Below, one piece after another: positions 26,382 through 36,180 of a stretch of 64,000 nt of DNA (position 1 is its first letter; each line of letters opens with the position of its first letter). The notes beneath the pieces are model-generated. The model worked only from the letters and a program-made list of their open reading frames with translations, was not told the origin of the DNA and made no database searches. A program made the position numbers and the translations under genes. This stretch comes from an uncultured Clostridia bacterium (GTDB lineage Bacteria; Bacillota; Clostridia; TANB77; CAG-508), in NCBI GenBank assembly GCA_944392545.1, contig CALXWW010000003.1, positions 1-64,000 on the forward strand, in the 5' to 3' direction.

Positions 26382-28694
26382 TCAATATCCTAACTTCTTA
26401 TATATTTTTTGCTTTATTGTAAGTACTATCGCACTGATTATTGCAAATACTATAAATATTCCAAGTTCATTCATTGTTATATCTGATACATGTAATATAC
26501 TTCTAAATAAATATACTGCTACAAAGAAGCCTACAAATGTTGTACTAAATAAAAATGCGTGTAATTTATTAAATGGTATACAAACTTCTAGTACTGCCAT
26601 TATACTTACAAATCCTATTAGTAAGTACATTATTGTTACAAGTGGTCCTTGTTCTATTCCAAGTACTGGTCCCATGTATGTAAGGAATATTATATTTAAT
26701 ACTATCACTATTGCAAACGGTGCTGCGTTTCTGAGAACCGTGTGTAAAAATACTCCCTTAACAGGTTTGCTATTTGGTTCGAATGATATAAAGAATGAGG
26801 TGTATGCTTCAATTACTAAATCTATTAATGTTATCTGTATTGGTATAAATGGAAATGCTGTATTTGTTAGTATGCAGAATAGAGATACAAGTACTGAATA
26901 TATAGTTTTTATAAAGAAGATTCTTGCAACACTAGTAAGGTTGTTTACTACTCTTCTTCCTTCCATTAATACGTCTTTTAATACACTAAAATCTTGGTTA
27001 AGTAATACTATTTGTGATACTTGTTTTGCTGCATCATTTGCTTCTGGCAGAGTAATACTTAAATCAGCTTCTCTTAAAGCTATTACGTCGTTTACTCCAT
27101 CTCCTGTCATTGCTACTTGATGACCTTTTGCTTGAAGAGCTTTTACTATAATGCTTTTTTGTTGTGGTAGCACTCTTGCAAAAATGCTATATTTATCAAC
27201 AATATCTACTATCTCGGCATCTGAACTTAAAGTAGATAAATCTATATATGATTCGTAATCTTCTAAACCTGCTCTCTTAGCTATAGTTGAAACTGTTATT
27301 GGATTATCTCCTGAGATTATCTTTATATCTACTGATTGTGTTTTAAAGTATCCAAGCATTTCTTTTGCATTTTTACGTAATGGATCCGCTAAAATTATTC
27401 CTGCAACTATCGTTAATTCTGGCAATTCTTCTGAATTCATATTTTCTTTTGTATATCCTATGCATAATGCTCTTTTTCCATCTTCTTGTGCTTTTAAAAT
27501 ACTATCTGGTAACTCCATATTTGCCTTAGTAACTAATCTTTCTGGTGCGCCTACTATTATAGTTCCTAAATCTTTAAAAGTAACACTACTCCACTTTCTT
27601 TCAGAAGAAAATGATATATCACTTACTTTTTCGTATTTAGTTTCGCCTTTAAAATAATTTTTCAAAGCAATAAATGTTGCATTGCTATCATCTGCTACAT
27701 TAACATATGAATTCATTATATTTTCTAAAGTGTCTGGAAGTATATCTTCATTGTATTTTTCTACTTCAATTACTTTCATTTTTCCTTCTGTAATTGTTCC
27801 AGTTTTATCTAAACATAGAGTATCAATATGTGCTAAAGTTTCTACACTATATAAATCTTGTACTAAAACTTGCTTTTTAGCTAATTTTATTACACCTGTT
27901 TCTAGTGAAATACTTGTTAATAGTACAAACCCTTTTGGAAGCATTCCTAAAAGTGCCGCAGCTGTTGCTATTACTGATTGTTGTAAATTAACTTCTCTAA
28001 AAATATATGCTTGTACAAATAATATTACACCTGCTGGTATTATTACAAAACTTGTAAAATTTGTAACCTTTTTCATCGAATTCAAAAGTTCTGAGTTTAC
28101 TTTTTTATGTTTTTTAGTAGCATTTATTATTTGATTTGCAAAATTATCGTCTCCTACTTTTTCAATTTTAGCATAACATTTTCCACTTACTACATAACTT
28201 CCAGACAATAGTTTATCTTCTTGTTTCTTTAAAATGGTATCTGATTCACCTGTCAAAAGTGCTTCATTTACTTCAATTTCTCCTTCTAATATATACGCAT
28301 CTGAAGGAATTTGATCTCCTTGAGATAGTAGTATAATATCATCTAACACTATTTCATTTATATTTATTTCTTTTTCTTCCCCATCTCGCACTACTTTAGT
28401 CTTAGCTGCTGTTAGAATTGCTAATTGTTTTACTAAATTTTTCCCATGAATTTCTTGTATTATTCCTATTAAAACATTTACAATAATTATTAGAATAAAT
28501 ACCATATTTGTATATGCCTGAACGCAGGCAAGTGCTATTGCAATTATTAAATTAAACAAATTAAATAAAGTAAACACATTATCTTTTACTATTTGCCAAT
28601 TGGACTTTAAATTATTTGTATTTGAACTATTTACTTGTCCATTTTTTATTCTTTCTTCTACTTCTTTATTAGTCAAACCTGTTATTTTTTCCAT
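26382..28694 (-). CDS. Cation-translocating P-type ATPase
   Basis: A 770-residue ion pump with the full P-type architecture: actuator TGES in LLTGESD (about residue 155), phosphorylation site LCLDKTGTITEG (about residue 295), hinge MTGDGVNDVIALREADLS (about 500), and eight to ten membrane helices. There is no N-terminal heavy-metal CxxC domain and no CPx motif in helix 4 (LGMLPKGFVLL instead), so it is not a copper or zinc pump. The P2/P3-like ion type is unclear. It stands alone. Confidence 0.9.
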   Translation of the reverse strand: MEKITGLTNKEVEERIKNGQVNSSNTNNLKSNWQIVKDNVFTLFNLFNLIIAIALACVQAYTNMVFILIIIVNVLIGIIQEIHGKNLVKQLAILTAAKTKVVRDGEEKEININEIVLDDIILLSQGDQIPSDAYILEGEIEVNEALLTGESDTILKKQEDKLLSGSYVVSGKCYAKIEKVGDDNFANQIINATKKHKKVNSELLNSMKKVTNFTSFVIIPAGVILFVQAYIFREVNLQQSVIATAAALLGMLPKGFVLLTSISLETGVIKLAKKQVLVQDLYSVETLAHIDTLCLDKTGTITEGKMKVIEVEKYNEDILPDTLENIMNSYVNVADDSNATFIALKNYFKGETKYEKVSDISFSSERKWSSVTFKDLGTIIVGAPERLVTKANMELPDSILKAQEDGKRALCIGYTKENMNSEELPELTIVAGIILADPLRKNAKEMLGYFKTQSVDIKIISGDNPITVSTIAKRAGLEDYESYIDLSTLSSDAEIVDIVDKYSIFARVLPQQKSIIVKALQAKGHQVAMTGDGVNDVIALREADLSITLPEANDAAKQVSQIVLLNQDFSVLKDVLMEGRRVVNNLTSVARIFFIKTIYSVLVSLFCILTNTAFPFIPIQITLIDLVIEAYTSFFISFEPNSKPVKGVFLHTVLRNAAPFAIVIVLNIIFLTYMGPVLGIEQGPLVTIMYLLIGFVSIMAVLEVCIPFNKLHAFLFSTTFVGFFVAVYLFRSILHVSDITMNELGIFIVFAIISAIVLTIKQKIYKKLGY

Positions 28695-28949
28695 CTTAAT
28701 ATTTCCTTTTAATTGTATTTAGGTTTTTCGTCACACCTATAGACATTCTATATTATATAATTAAGGTTTGTATTTGACAAGTATTTTCTAAATAAATTTA
28801 CCACAAAAAATTTTGTATCAGTAAATATATACTTTTGATAATTTTTATTAAAAATTTAATAATTTTACTAGACTTTTTATTTATTTTTGTGTATGATTAT
28901 ATATGTAACATAAGATTAAAAACATTTTTTGTTTATGGAGGGATAATAC

Positions 28950-29300
28950 ATGTCAAAATTTTTTAAAACTTTAATTTCTTTGTTTATAATACTATCTTTT
29001 ACTACAACTTTAGCTTTTGCCACAGATATAAATATGAATTTAGAAAATCCAAATGAGAATATAGTAGATGGGAACTCTATTAATGCCAATAATATAAATG
29101 ATACAGCAAATGCTAATACTATGGAAAATATAGATAATTTTGAATCAGACACAATTAGTGGCACATCTGCCCCATCCAGTGTTAGCAGTATTGCACAAGA
29201 AAATATGAGTTTTTCTAATATATTAAATATTTTAGTGATAACTGTAGGAGTTATACTAATATTACTTGCGATTGCAATATTAATTAGATTAAGATCATAA
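28950..29300 (+). CDS. Small secreted/membrane protein, unknown
   Basis: A 116-residue protein with an N-terminal signal (about 1-25), an Asn/Thr-rich linker (about 28-80) and a C-terminal membrane helix (about 88-112) ending RLRS. GGAGGG lies nine bases upstream. It has the same design as the next gene (signal, Asn-rich linker, C-terminal helix), so they may be paralogues in plan if not in sequence. Confidence 0.65.
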   Translation: MSKFFKTLISLFIILSFTTTLAFATDINMNLENPNENIVDGNSINANNINDTANANTMENIDNFESDTISGTSAPSSVSSIAQENMSFSNILNILVITVGVILILLAIAILIRLRS

Positions 29301-29490
29301 TTAAAAAATTTGTAAATTTTTTTAATTATATAAAAAATGATAAAGATTTTAAAATTCAACTTTTTAAGTTGGATTTTTTTATGGTTTATTTTTGTATAAT
29401 TTATTTTAAATAAGAGATAATATAAAAAGAAGCTTTTTAAAATACAAATTTTAAAAATGAATTTTAATATAAATTATTAAGGAGGTTTTT

Positions 29491-29946
29491 ATGAAAAAAA
29501 GTCTTTTATTAATTTCCATCATAGCTATTTTACTTATATCTATATCTGTTCCAGTATTTGCTATGGGTAATGTTACAAACAACGTAAGAAACTTTGTTGG
29601 TGGCACTGAGAATATGATAGAAAATGCAGGAAATACTGTTTCAAATGGAGTAAAAAATGGACTTAATACTGTAGGTCAAGGGACTCAAAATGTTATGAAT
29701 GATATGAGAAATGGTATGAACAATGCAGAAAACTCTATGACTGCAGGCATGACTACAGATAACAATAATGGTGGATATACAGCAACAAGAACTACAACTG
29801 ATGATATTACAGTAGCTGGTATGACAACTAATACTTGGTCATGGGTTATTGTAGCTCTTACAGCTGCCGCTATAGGTATTCTTCTATGGTCATATATGAA
29901 ACAAAGAAATAAAAATGACTTATATATAGATTCAGATGATGAATAA
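29491..29946 (+). CDS. Small secreted/membrane protein with amphipathic Asn/Gly-rich segment
   Basis: A 151-residue protein: signal peptide (1-25, ending VFAMG), a stretch of repeated NxVxNxxxNxxN-like segments (MIENAGNTVSNGVKNGLNTV), a Thr-rich linker, then a membrane helix (about 112-132) and an acidic end DSDDE. AAGGAGG lies upstream. Not recognised. Confidence 0.68.
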   Translation: MKKSLLLISIIAILLISISVPVFAMGNVTNNVRNFVGGTENMIENAGNTVSNGVKNGLNTVGQGTQNVMNDMRNGMNNAENSMTAGMTTDNNNGGYTATRTTTDDITVAGMTTNTWSWVIVALTAAAIGILLWSYMKQRNKNDLYIDSDDE

Positions 29947-29964
29947 TTTTATAAAAAGTTATTA

Positions 29965-30001
29965 AAATAGCTGGTTCATTGCTTTTTCCAGCTATTTTAT
30001 T
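29965..30001 (+). terminator. Terminator
   Basis: AAAATAGCTGG and CCAGCTATTTT form an 11-bp stem followed by T-rich sequence. Confidence 0.8.
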
Positions 30002-30039
30002 ATTATTTTATACATATTCTTCCCTTTTATATAATAACA

Positions 30040-30048
30040 TGATATAAT
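30040..30048 (+). promoter_or_regulatory. Extended -10 promoter candidate for smpB
   Basis: TGATATAAT 40 bp upstream of the smpB start. Confidence 0.55.
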
Positions 30049-30087
30049 TATTATTGATTTTTAAAATAATAGATTTTCGGAGGTTTT

Positions 30088-30543
30088 ATGAAAAAAATAG
30101 TGGCAACAAATCCTACTGCTAGACATAACTATACAATAGAAGATACTTATGAAGCTGGAATTGTTTTAACAGGTACTGAAATAAAATCAATAAAAAATGG
30201 TAAAGTGAATTTAAAAGATAGTTACGCAAATATAAAAAATGGAGAAGTATTTATATATGGTATGCATATAAGTCCTTATGAATTTGGAAATATATATAAT
30301 AAAGATCCTTTAAGAACTAGAAAACTACTTTTAAATAGAAGAGAAATAAACAAATTGACAGGAATGATAAAACAAAAAGGATTAACACTAGTTCCTATCT
30401 CCCTTTATTTCAACGGTCACTTTGTTAAAGTAGAACTTGGAATCGGAAAAGGAAAAAAATTATATGATAAAAGACAAGACATTGCTAAAAGAGATGCTGA
30501 ACGTAGAATGCAAAAAGCAATGAGCCTAAAAAATCAAGGATAG
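30088..30543 (+). CDS. smpB: SsrA-binding protein
   Basis: Partner of tmRNA in rescue of stalled ribosomes. 151 residues, usual length. Signatures: [19 protein letters not shown] then [18 protein letters not shown] near the N-terminus, and the C-terminal basic tail [20 protein letters not shown] that enters the mRNA channel. GGAGG lies upstream. No tmRNA gene was found next to it. Of interest as this organism may need extra stall handling at CGG. Confidence 0.97.
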   Translation: MKKIVATNPTARHNYTIEDTYEAGIVLTGTEIKSIKNGKVNLKDSYANIKNGEVFIYGMHISPYEFGNIYNKDPLRTRKLLLNRREINKLTGMIKQKGLTLVPISLYFNGHFVKVELGIGKGKKLYDKRQDIAKRDAERRMQKAMSLKNQG

Positions 30544-30570
30544 AAAATAAATTCATATTTTTTAATATTA

Positions 30571-30606
30571 AAATGACAGACAAAATTTTATTAATGTCTG
30601 CCATTT
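30571..30606. terminator. Hairpin between smpB and fba
   Basis: AAATGACAGACA pairs with TGTCTGCCATTT around a T-rich loop; it lies between convergent genes and is followed by T-runs on the plus side. Confidence 0.65.
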
Positions 30607-30650
30607 GTTTTATTTTATAACAAAATGTATATTCCTTCCTTATATTTTGG

Positions 30651-31580
30651 TTAAGCTTTATTGCTTGAACCAAATACATCTCTTATTTTATGTTCTACTG
30701 TTTCTTTTATTAAATCTCTTGCAGGAGTTAAATATGCTCTTGGGTCAAATTTTGATGGTTCTTCATTAAATACCTTTCTTATAGCTGCTGTCATTGCTAA
30801 TCTTAAATCTGTATCCACATTTATTTTTGATACACCAGAGATACTTGCCTCATGTAGCATTTCGTCTGGTACACCTTTTGCACCTGGTATATCTCCCCCA
30901 TATTTGTTACACATGTCTACAAGTTCTGGTATAACTGTAGATGCACCATGTAAAACAATTGGAGTATTTGGTATTTTTTCCTTTACTTTTTGTAATATAT
31001 CAAATCTTAATTTTGCTTCTCCTTTAAATTTATATGCACCATGGCTTGTTCCTATAGCTATTGCAAGCGAATCGCAACCTGTCCTTTCTACAAACTCTTT
31101 AGCTTGATCTGGATCTGTGTACATTGCATCTTTTGCCTCTACATTTACGTCATCTTCTATTCCAGCAAGTTTTCCAAGCTCTGCTTCCACTACTACTCCT
31201 TTTGAGTGTGCATATTCCACAACTTTTTTTGTTAAGCTAACATTTTCCTCAAAATCATATTTTGAACCGTCTATCATAACAGATGAAAATCCGTTGTCTA
31301 TACACATTTTGCATGTTTCAAAATCTGGACCGTGATCCAAATGTAAAGCTATAGGTATATCATATTCATCTAGTGCTGCCTCCACCATTTTTCTTAAGTA
31401 TCCTATTCTTGCATATTTTATTGCACTAGACGATGCTTGCAATATAACTGGCGAGTTTTGCGCAGCTGCTGCATCTACTATTCCTTGTATAATTTCCATA
31501 TTATTTACATTAAATGCACCTATTGCAAATTTCTCTTTCATAGACTTTTCAAACATATCTTTTGTAGTTACTAATGGCAT
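30651..31580 (-). CDS. fba: Class II fructose-1,6-bisphosphate aldolase
   Basis: Zinc-dependent glycolytic/gluconeogenic aldolase, 309 residues. Metal-binding and active-site segments: ALHLDHGPDFE, VVEAELGKLAG, AIGTSHGAYKF, VLHGAST. The start is preceded by GGAGGAATTATT. Monocistronic between two terminator regions. Confidence 0.96.
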   Translation of the reverse strand: MPLVTTKDMFEKSMKEKFAIGAFNVNNMEIIQGIVDAAAAQNSPVILQASSSAIKYARIGYLRKMVEAALDEYDIPIALHLDHGPDFETCKMCIDNGFSSVMIDGSKYDFEENVSLTKKVVEYAHSKGVVVEAELGKLAGIEDDVNVEAKDAMYTDPDQAKEFVERTGCDSLAIAIGTSHGAYKFKGEAKLRFDILQKVKEKIPNTPIVLHGASTVIPELVDMCNKYGGDIPGAKGVPDEMLHEASISGVSKINVDTDLRLAMTAAIRKVFNEEPSKFDPRAYLTPARDLIKETVEHKIRDVFGSSNKA

Positions 31581-31754
31581 AATAATTCCTCCTTTTTTAT
31601 AAAACCATTATATATCAAGTCTTTGCATTAATCAAGTAGTATTGTAAAATAGAAAATAATACTTATTACAATACAAATCCAATAGCTATATTTTTATATT
31701 ATAATAACATACACATAAATGAAAAAAACTATCTTTCTAATTGACAGTCTTAAA

Positions 31755-31785
31755 AAAGGACCTGCCATATTTCAGGCAGGTTTCA
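31755..31785 (-). terminator. Hairpin after the 31792 gene
   Basis: ACCTGCCATATTTCAGGCAGGT folds into an 8-bp stem with flanking A/T runs; it lies at the 3' side of the minus-strand gene beginning at 32163. Confidence 0.65.
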
Positions 31786-31791
31786 AAAGGA

Positions 31792-32163
31792 TTACACCAC
31801 TTTTGTGGTGGTTAAGTCGATTCTATACTTAAACGGTCTAAAATCGACCCCAAAATCTTTAAGGATTTTTTCGTCATCTCTTTTTAGATGCCGTACAATT
31901 GTTCTTTTTCCTTGTTTGCAAGCGAAGTGGATATCTTTAATAAGATGGGATTTAATCCCCCTGACATTGAAGAACGGTCTCGTCTTAATTTCATAGAGCC
32001 ACGGCTCTCTATGGAAGCCGAGCCTATCTATCTCTTGCATTTGAGCTTTGGAAGAAATTCTCCAAATTACATATTTCTTTCCTTCCCGCTGTTTAGATAA
32101 GAGTGTTTTTTTTGTTCTCGACGATACATAAGCTTTTCCTTTCAAATTAAGGGCCCCTTTCAT
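31792..32163 (-). CDS. Unknown basic protein in a foreign-looking segment
   Basis: A 123-residue, strongly basic protein that I do not recognise (KKTLLSKQREGKKYVIWRIS, then CKQGKRTIVRHLKRDDEKIL). Base composition is visibly richer in G+C than its surroundings and it uses CGG as an in-frame sense codon (VRHL, at about 31890), unlike the native genes. Replacing that by a +1 shift would hit a stop two codons later (GGC ATC TAA). Together with the PhoH gene it forms a ~2 kb segment that looks acquired. Start preceded by AAAGGGG. Confidence 0.6.
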   Translation of the reverse strand: MKGALNLKGKAYVSSRTKKTLLSKQREGKKYVIWRISSKAQMQEIDRLGFHREPWLYEIKTRPFFNVRGIKSHLIKDIHFACKQGKRTIVRHLKRDDEKILKDFGVDFRPFKYRIDLTTTKVV

Positions 32164-32287
32164 AATTCATATAGTTCTATTGGAACTATACATTTATTAT
32201 ACTACAATTAGCAAATTATTTCTATAGATTTTGTATTTTTTTGCAATTAACTTATAATACTGTTGTATTTTATCTGCATTAATGCTT

Positions 32288-32316
32288 GAAGGAGGATGGT
32301 ATAAAATACCACCCTC
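32288..32316 (-). terminator. Terminator of the PhoH gene
   Basis: GGAGGATGGTAT and ATACCACCCTCC form a near-perfect stem immediately after the minus-strand stop. Confidence 0.75.
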
Positions 32317-32330
32317 CCATTGCCTTGCAA

Positions 32331-33686
32331 TTAGAGCATTTGACTTGCTATTTTACTCAGTTTACTTCTTACGGACTCTTCGCTAGAAAGAGTAACCTGC
32401 CAGCATTCCGGAACTCCTTTAAATTTTTCCGAAAGATAAACAAGTCCATTGTATCTTTCGTTCAGTTTAGGGTTGTCCACTTGAGTTGGATCTCCTAAAA
32501 AAATGAATTTTGAACCTGTGGCAGCTCTGGTAACGATAGACTTGATGTCTCCCGGATCAATATTTTGGGTTTCATCAATAATGAAAATCGTATCCACAAT
32601 GGTCCTGCCTCTCAGGAATCCGATTGGTTGTACCTGAATAATTCCCCTTTCAAAATAGTAGTCACCGTTTTCAAAAACATCATTCGGTTTATTGGATTTC
32701 TTTCTCTCTTTTCCATTGATGAGAATGGAAAGGTTGTCTCGAATTCCTCCAAGATATGGCGAGATTTTATCCTTCATATCTCCGGGTAAAAAGCCGAGCT
32801 TTTCGTTGCCTACTGTTTCAGATGGGGTCGCGACAAGTATTCTTGAGTATTCTTTACTTTCGATTCCCTGGAGTGCCGCAGCAAGCGATAAATATGTCTT
32901 TCCTGTTCCAGCGCCACCTTTGGCTATAACCAAAGATGCTTCCTCCCAGCTTGTCTGCAAACACTCTAACAAGAATTTTTGTCCAACATTTTTAGGTACA
33001 GCATCATAAGGTCTGTTTCCGCTAAAAATGAGAGGAACAATCTTTTCTCCATCATATCTTCCATAAAAAGACTTGTTAGATTCCAAGGATTTAACTTCAA
33101 CAAACATATTGGTGACCCAATTAACTTCATCACCTCTGTTAATAGAAGAGATATCCAAGAAGTTGTTCTTGTAAAAACTATCAATTCCGGAAGAAGTAGT
33201 AGTCAAACAAGCTCGACCACTATACTGTTCATCTGGTGTAGGGAAAAGATCATCTCGGAAATCTTCAGCATTAATTCCAAGAGCTCTTGCTTTGATACGA
33301 ATTGCCTTGTTCTTTGAAACAAGAATGACCTTTTTGTCTTTATGCTTTTCCTGCAAACCAATACAGACTTGGAACACTCTCTTATCCGTTTCAGTAATTC
33401 CATCCATATCGATTTTAGTTTCATGGAAGTTTTTCTGAATTTGAATAGTACTTCCGTTTGCCTGCTTCGCACCCTTGTTTAGTAATTGATTTACATCGAA
33501 GCTTTCGAGATAACTGAGGATATCCTCAGCAATTTTTTTCTTCTCTGGTTTCCCCCTGTAGTTTTGAAGTTCATCAATTACTGCCATAGGTATTACTACT
33601 ATATTGTCTGAGCCAAACCGTAATGGACTGTCTGCAGACGAAAGCAGTGAATTGATTCTTAGGACAAAAATCTTTGTCATACTCAT
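32331..33686 (-). CDS. PIN-PhoH fusion ATPase (YlaK-like)
   Basis: A 451-residue protein: N-terminal PIN nuclease-like domain (about 1-135), middle linker (about 150-220), then PhoH ATPase with Walker A AKGGAGTGKTYLSL (about residue 255), Walker B IFIIDETQN, and GDPTQVDNP. Such proteins are proposed RNA helicase/nuclease pairs. The usual PIN start FVLDTNVLL is FVLRINSLL here, so the first catalytic Asp is lost. G+C content is much above neighbours, and a CGG codon is read as Arg (SPLRFG); a +1 shift there would reach a stop after six codons. Start at 33686 (GAAAGGAG upstream). Likely acquired recently. Confidence 0.9.
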   Translation of the reverse strand: MSMTKIFVLRINSLLSSADSPLRFGSDNIVVIPMAVIDELQNYRGKPEKKKIAEDILSYLESFDVNQLLNKGAKQANGSTIQIQKNFHETKIDMDGITETDKRVFQVCIGLQEKHKDKKVILVSKNKAIRIKARALGINAEDFRDDLFPTPDEQYSGRACLTTTSSGIDSFYKNNFLDISSINRGDEVNWVTNMFVEVKSLESNKSFYGRYDGEKIVPLIFSGNRPYDAVPKNVGQKFLLECLQTSWEEASLVIAKGGAGTGKTYLSLAAALQGIESKEYSRILVATPSETVGNEKLGFLPGDMKDKISPYLGGIRDNLSILINGKERKKSNKPNDVFENGDYYFERGIIQVQPIGFLRGRTIVDTIFIIDETQNIDPGDIKSIVTRAATGSKFIFLGDPTQVDNPKLNERYNGLVYLSEKFKGVPECWQVTLSSEESVRSKLSKIASQML

Positions 33687-33811
33687 GTAACTCCTTTCTT
33701 GCAAAACAATAATTTTGAGTTTTTGTAAGAGGCAAATTATTCCCCCTTTTCGTCAACAAAAAACTCTTTTTATATTATACAACAAAATTTGCTTACGTAC
33801 AACCCCATATT

Positions 33812-33982
33812 TTAGCTTTTATTATTATTTCTATAACTACTACACATAGATTCATCTGATTGTTTGGTATTGCATCCAATTATTGGTGTTACTATTATTT
33901 GTTCTAATTTACACTCCTGGCATCCCTCATCATTGTATTTACAACTAGTTACTGTGCAATTTATTTTTTGATTTTTTTGCAT
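33812..33982 (-). CDS. DUF1540 small cysteine-rich protein
   Basis: A 56-residue ORF with AAAGGAGG ten bases before ATG. The Cys pattern CTVTSCKYNDEGCQECKL ... GCN ... MCSSY matches DUF1540, small Cys-rich proteins frequent in spore formers and probably metal-binding. It lies 70 bp downstream of the peroxiredoxin remnant on the same strand and was probably in its transcript before the gene was split. Confidence 0.85.
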   Translation of the reverse strand: MQKNQKINCTVTSCKYNDEGCQECKLEQIIVTPIIGCNTKQSDESMCSSYRNNNKS

Positions 33983-34052
33983 AGAAAAATAACCTCCTTT
34001 ATTATTAAAATTAATATTAGTATGGTTATTTTCCTTAACTTTTATTCCTTTA

Positions 34053-34499
34053 TTATTTCTTATTATTTTGACAATTTAAATTGTCATTAATACATTTTTC
34101 ATCTGGATTTTTAAAACTTAAGTACCAATTTATTCCATTTCTGTTCTTTTCAATTTCGTTATTCCTTTCGAGTAATTCATTAAATGTTCTAGGTGGTGGA
34201 ACGATAAGTGGCTGAACTGGTATCCAATTTGCTGGTGTCATACCATTTGAGCAATCAGCCATTTGTAGAGCTTGCACAATTCTTACTATTTCTGGTATAA
34301 ATCTTCCTATATTCATTGGATATATTAAGATTGTTCTTATTACACCTTTATCATCAATAATATATACATTTCTTACTGTCTCTGTATTACTTATATCTGT
34401 AGAAAACATTCCATATTTTCTAGCTATTTCTCCATTTCTATCTGCAATTATAGGGAATGGTATTTTTATACCTGTTTTACAATATATATCGTATATCCA
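34053..34499 (-). pseudogene. Peroxiredoxin, C-terminal piece (residues ~87-234)
   Basis: 148 codons of a 1-Cys (Prx6-type) peroxiredoxin, beginning with the Trp of SHLAW: WIYDIYCKTGIKIPFPIIAD, NGEIARKYGM, NVYIIDDKGVIRTILIYP, and the long C-terminal arm NWIPVQPLIVPPPRTFNELL. The reading frame is intact but has no start here. The catalytic Cys lies in the middle piece at 41 kb. The serine recombinase gene of element B begins at its junction. Excision of both elements would join it in frame. Confidence 0.9.
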
Positions 34500-34503
34500 T
34501 GCT

Positions 34504-34531
34504 AAATGTGATGCGTATCCAAAGTTACCAT
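34504..34531 (-). repeat. Element B attachment junction (left)
   Basis: Junction between peroxiredoxin codons (SHLAW) and element B. The element side carries TGCGTATCCAAAGTTACCA, an imperfect inverted copy of the right-end arm at 40941-40960. The shared crossover core is CAT within TCNCAT. Confidence 0.75.
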
Positions 34532-34549
34532 TTTTTATGCTTATAAATT

Positions 34550-36175
34550 TTAAGCACTTTCTATAACTTTAACATTATTTAATTGTTCTTTTATAATATT
34601 TAATTCTGAAAAATTAAAATATATATAAATATTTTTAAATTCATCTAACTCTATTTTATTAATTAATTCAAATAAAATTCTTTTATTTAATTTTTCGAAA
34701 CTAAAAAAATCTTCTATAATTTTATCAATATTTTCTTCATTTCTATCTTGACTGTTTTTTTCTTTTATTATACAAATCTTTTCTTCAAGATTTTTCTTTT
34801 GATTATTTAGTTTTTCTCTTTCTTCTATAAAAGTTCTTGAATACCTAAAATAATCATCATTTGATATAAGTCCGTTCAAATTATCAAAATACATTTTATC
34901 TATCTTTTTTGTAACGTTTTCAATTTTTTGTATAACATTAGATAAAATTTGCTCTTCTTTTTTTATAATTAAATTATAAGCATTTTTATTTTTTTCATAA
35001 ATTAGTTTCAAAGCATTTTTATCATAATATAAAATACAAATCTCTTTTATTTGATTAATTACTGTACTTTCAAATTTACTATAATTATAATTGCAAGTTC
35101 TACATTTTTTATCCTTACCTCTTGCCAAACCACAATCTATATATCCTATTTTTTCCTTTCTTCCTCTATAGCAAATTCTTAATTGTCTTCCACAGTTATG
35201 ACAAAAAATTAATCCTTTCAATAATTCGTCATGTTTTGGGGCTGACATACTTTTTTTACCTCTTAAAATTTCTTGTACTTTAATAAATAATTCTTTTGTG
35301 ATAATTGATTCATGGGTATTTTCAACTCTTATGTACTCACTTTCATTTTTTTGTTTTCTTTTCTTAACTTTATATGATACTGATACACATTTATTTTGAA
35401 CTGTATTTCCAATATAAGCTTCATTTACTAATATTGCTCTTATTGACTTAGGACTCCATGTTGTTCTTTGATGTTTTTGATTTAAATATTTGCTAGGAGG
35501 ATCTATCCCCTCTTTATCTAATATGTTTGAAATTCTCTGAACCCCATTTCCTTCTGAATACAGTTCAAATATCTTTTCTATCACATAAGATACATTTTCA
35601 TCTATTTCCAACTTATTTTTATGAGTCTTGCTTTTTTTATAGCCATATGGCGCAACACTACCTAAATATTCGCCTTTTAGCTCTTTTTCTCTCAGAACAC
35701 CTTTAATCTTTTTTGAAATATCTTTTGCATACATATCATTTATTATTGCTTTAAATGGTGTTACATCATTATTTGTACTATCTATGAATGTATCTATTCC
35801 ATCAAGTATTGAAACATATCTTACATTTTTTTCTGGAAAGTAATTTTCAATATAATAACCTGTTTTTATATAATCTCTACCTAATCTTGATAAATCTTTA
35901 GTTATTACCATATTTATTTTTTTATTCTCTATGTCTTTAATCATTCTGTTAAAATCTGGTCTATCAAAAGTTGTTCCAGAAATTCCGTCATCCTTATATT
36001 CATCTACAAATATGAGTCTGTTTTCTTTTATATATCTTTGTAATATGTCTCTTTGATTTGATATACTATCACTTTCTAGCTTGTCGCCATCTTCACGAGA
36101 TAAACGAATATAAATGCCTACTTTGAAAATTTTATTAAACTCTATTCCGATTGCTAAAAACCATTTTACTATCAT
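34550..36175 (-). CDS. Large serine recombinase of element B
   Basis: A 541-residue site-specific serine integrase. The resolvase domain (about residues 20-165) has IYIRLSRED, catalytic Ser in ESDSISNQRDIL, and DLSRLGRDYIKTGYYIE; then comes the Recombinase domain (GSVAPYGYKKS...; NILDKEGIDPPS), a zinc ribbon (CHNCGRQL; CRTCNY) and a C-terminal coiled coil (about 420-500). GTAGGAGGG lies just before ATG, which overlaps the end of the small ORF upstream. The gene ends 43 bp from the element boundary, the usual place for the integrase. The frame is open, so it may be active. Confidence 0.93.
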   Translation of the reverse strand: MIVKWFLAIGIEFNKIFKVGIYIRLSREDGDKLESDSISNQRDILQRYIKENRLIFVDEYKDDGISGTTFDRPDFNRMIKDIENKKINMVITKDLSRLGRDYIKTGYYIENYFPEKNVRYVSILDGIDTFIDSTNNDVTPFKAIINDMYAKDISKKIKGVLREKELKGEYLGSVAPYGYKKSKTHKNKLEIDENVSYVIEKIFELYSEGNGVQRISNILDKEGIDPPSKYLNQKHQRTTWSPKSIRAILVNEAYIGNTVQNKCVSVSYKVKKRKQKNESEYIRVENTHESIITKELFIKVQEILRGKKSMSAPKHDELLKGLIFCHNCGRQLRICYRGRKEKIGYIDCGLARGKDKKCRTCNYNYSKFESTVINQIKEICILYYDKNALKLIYEKNKNAYNLIIKKEEQILSNVIQKIENVTKKIDKMYFDNLNGLISNDDYFRYSRTFIEEREKLNNQKKNLEEKICIIKEKNSQDRNEENIDKIIEDFFSFEKLNKRILFELINKIELDEFKNIYIYFNFSELNIIKEQLNNVKVIESA

Positions 36176-36180
36176 CCCTC

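Noticed and set aside
30544..30650. tmRNA gene next to smpB
   Set aside because: Only a terminator-like hairpin is present; no tRNA-Ala-like ends or tag ORF were seen.
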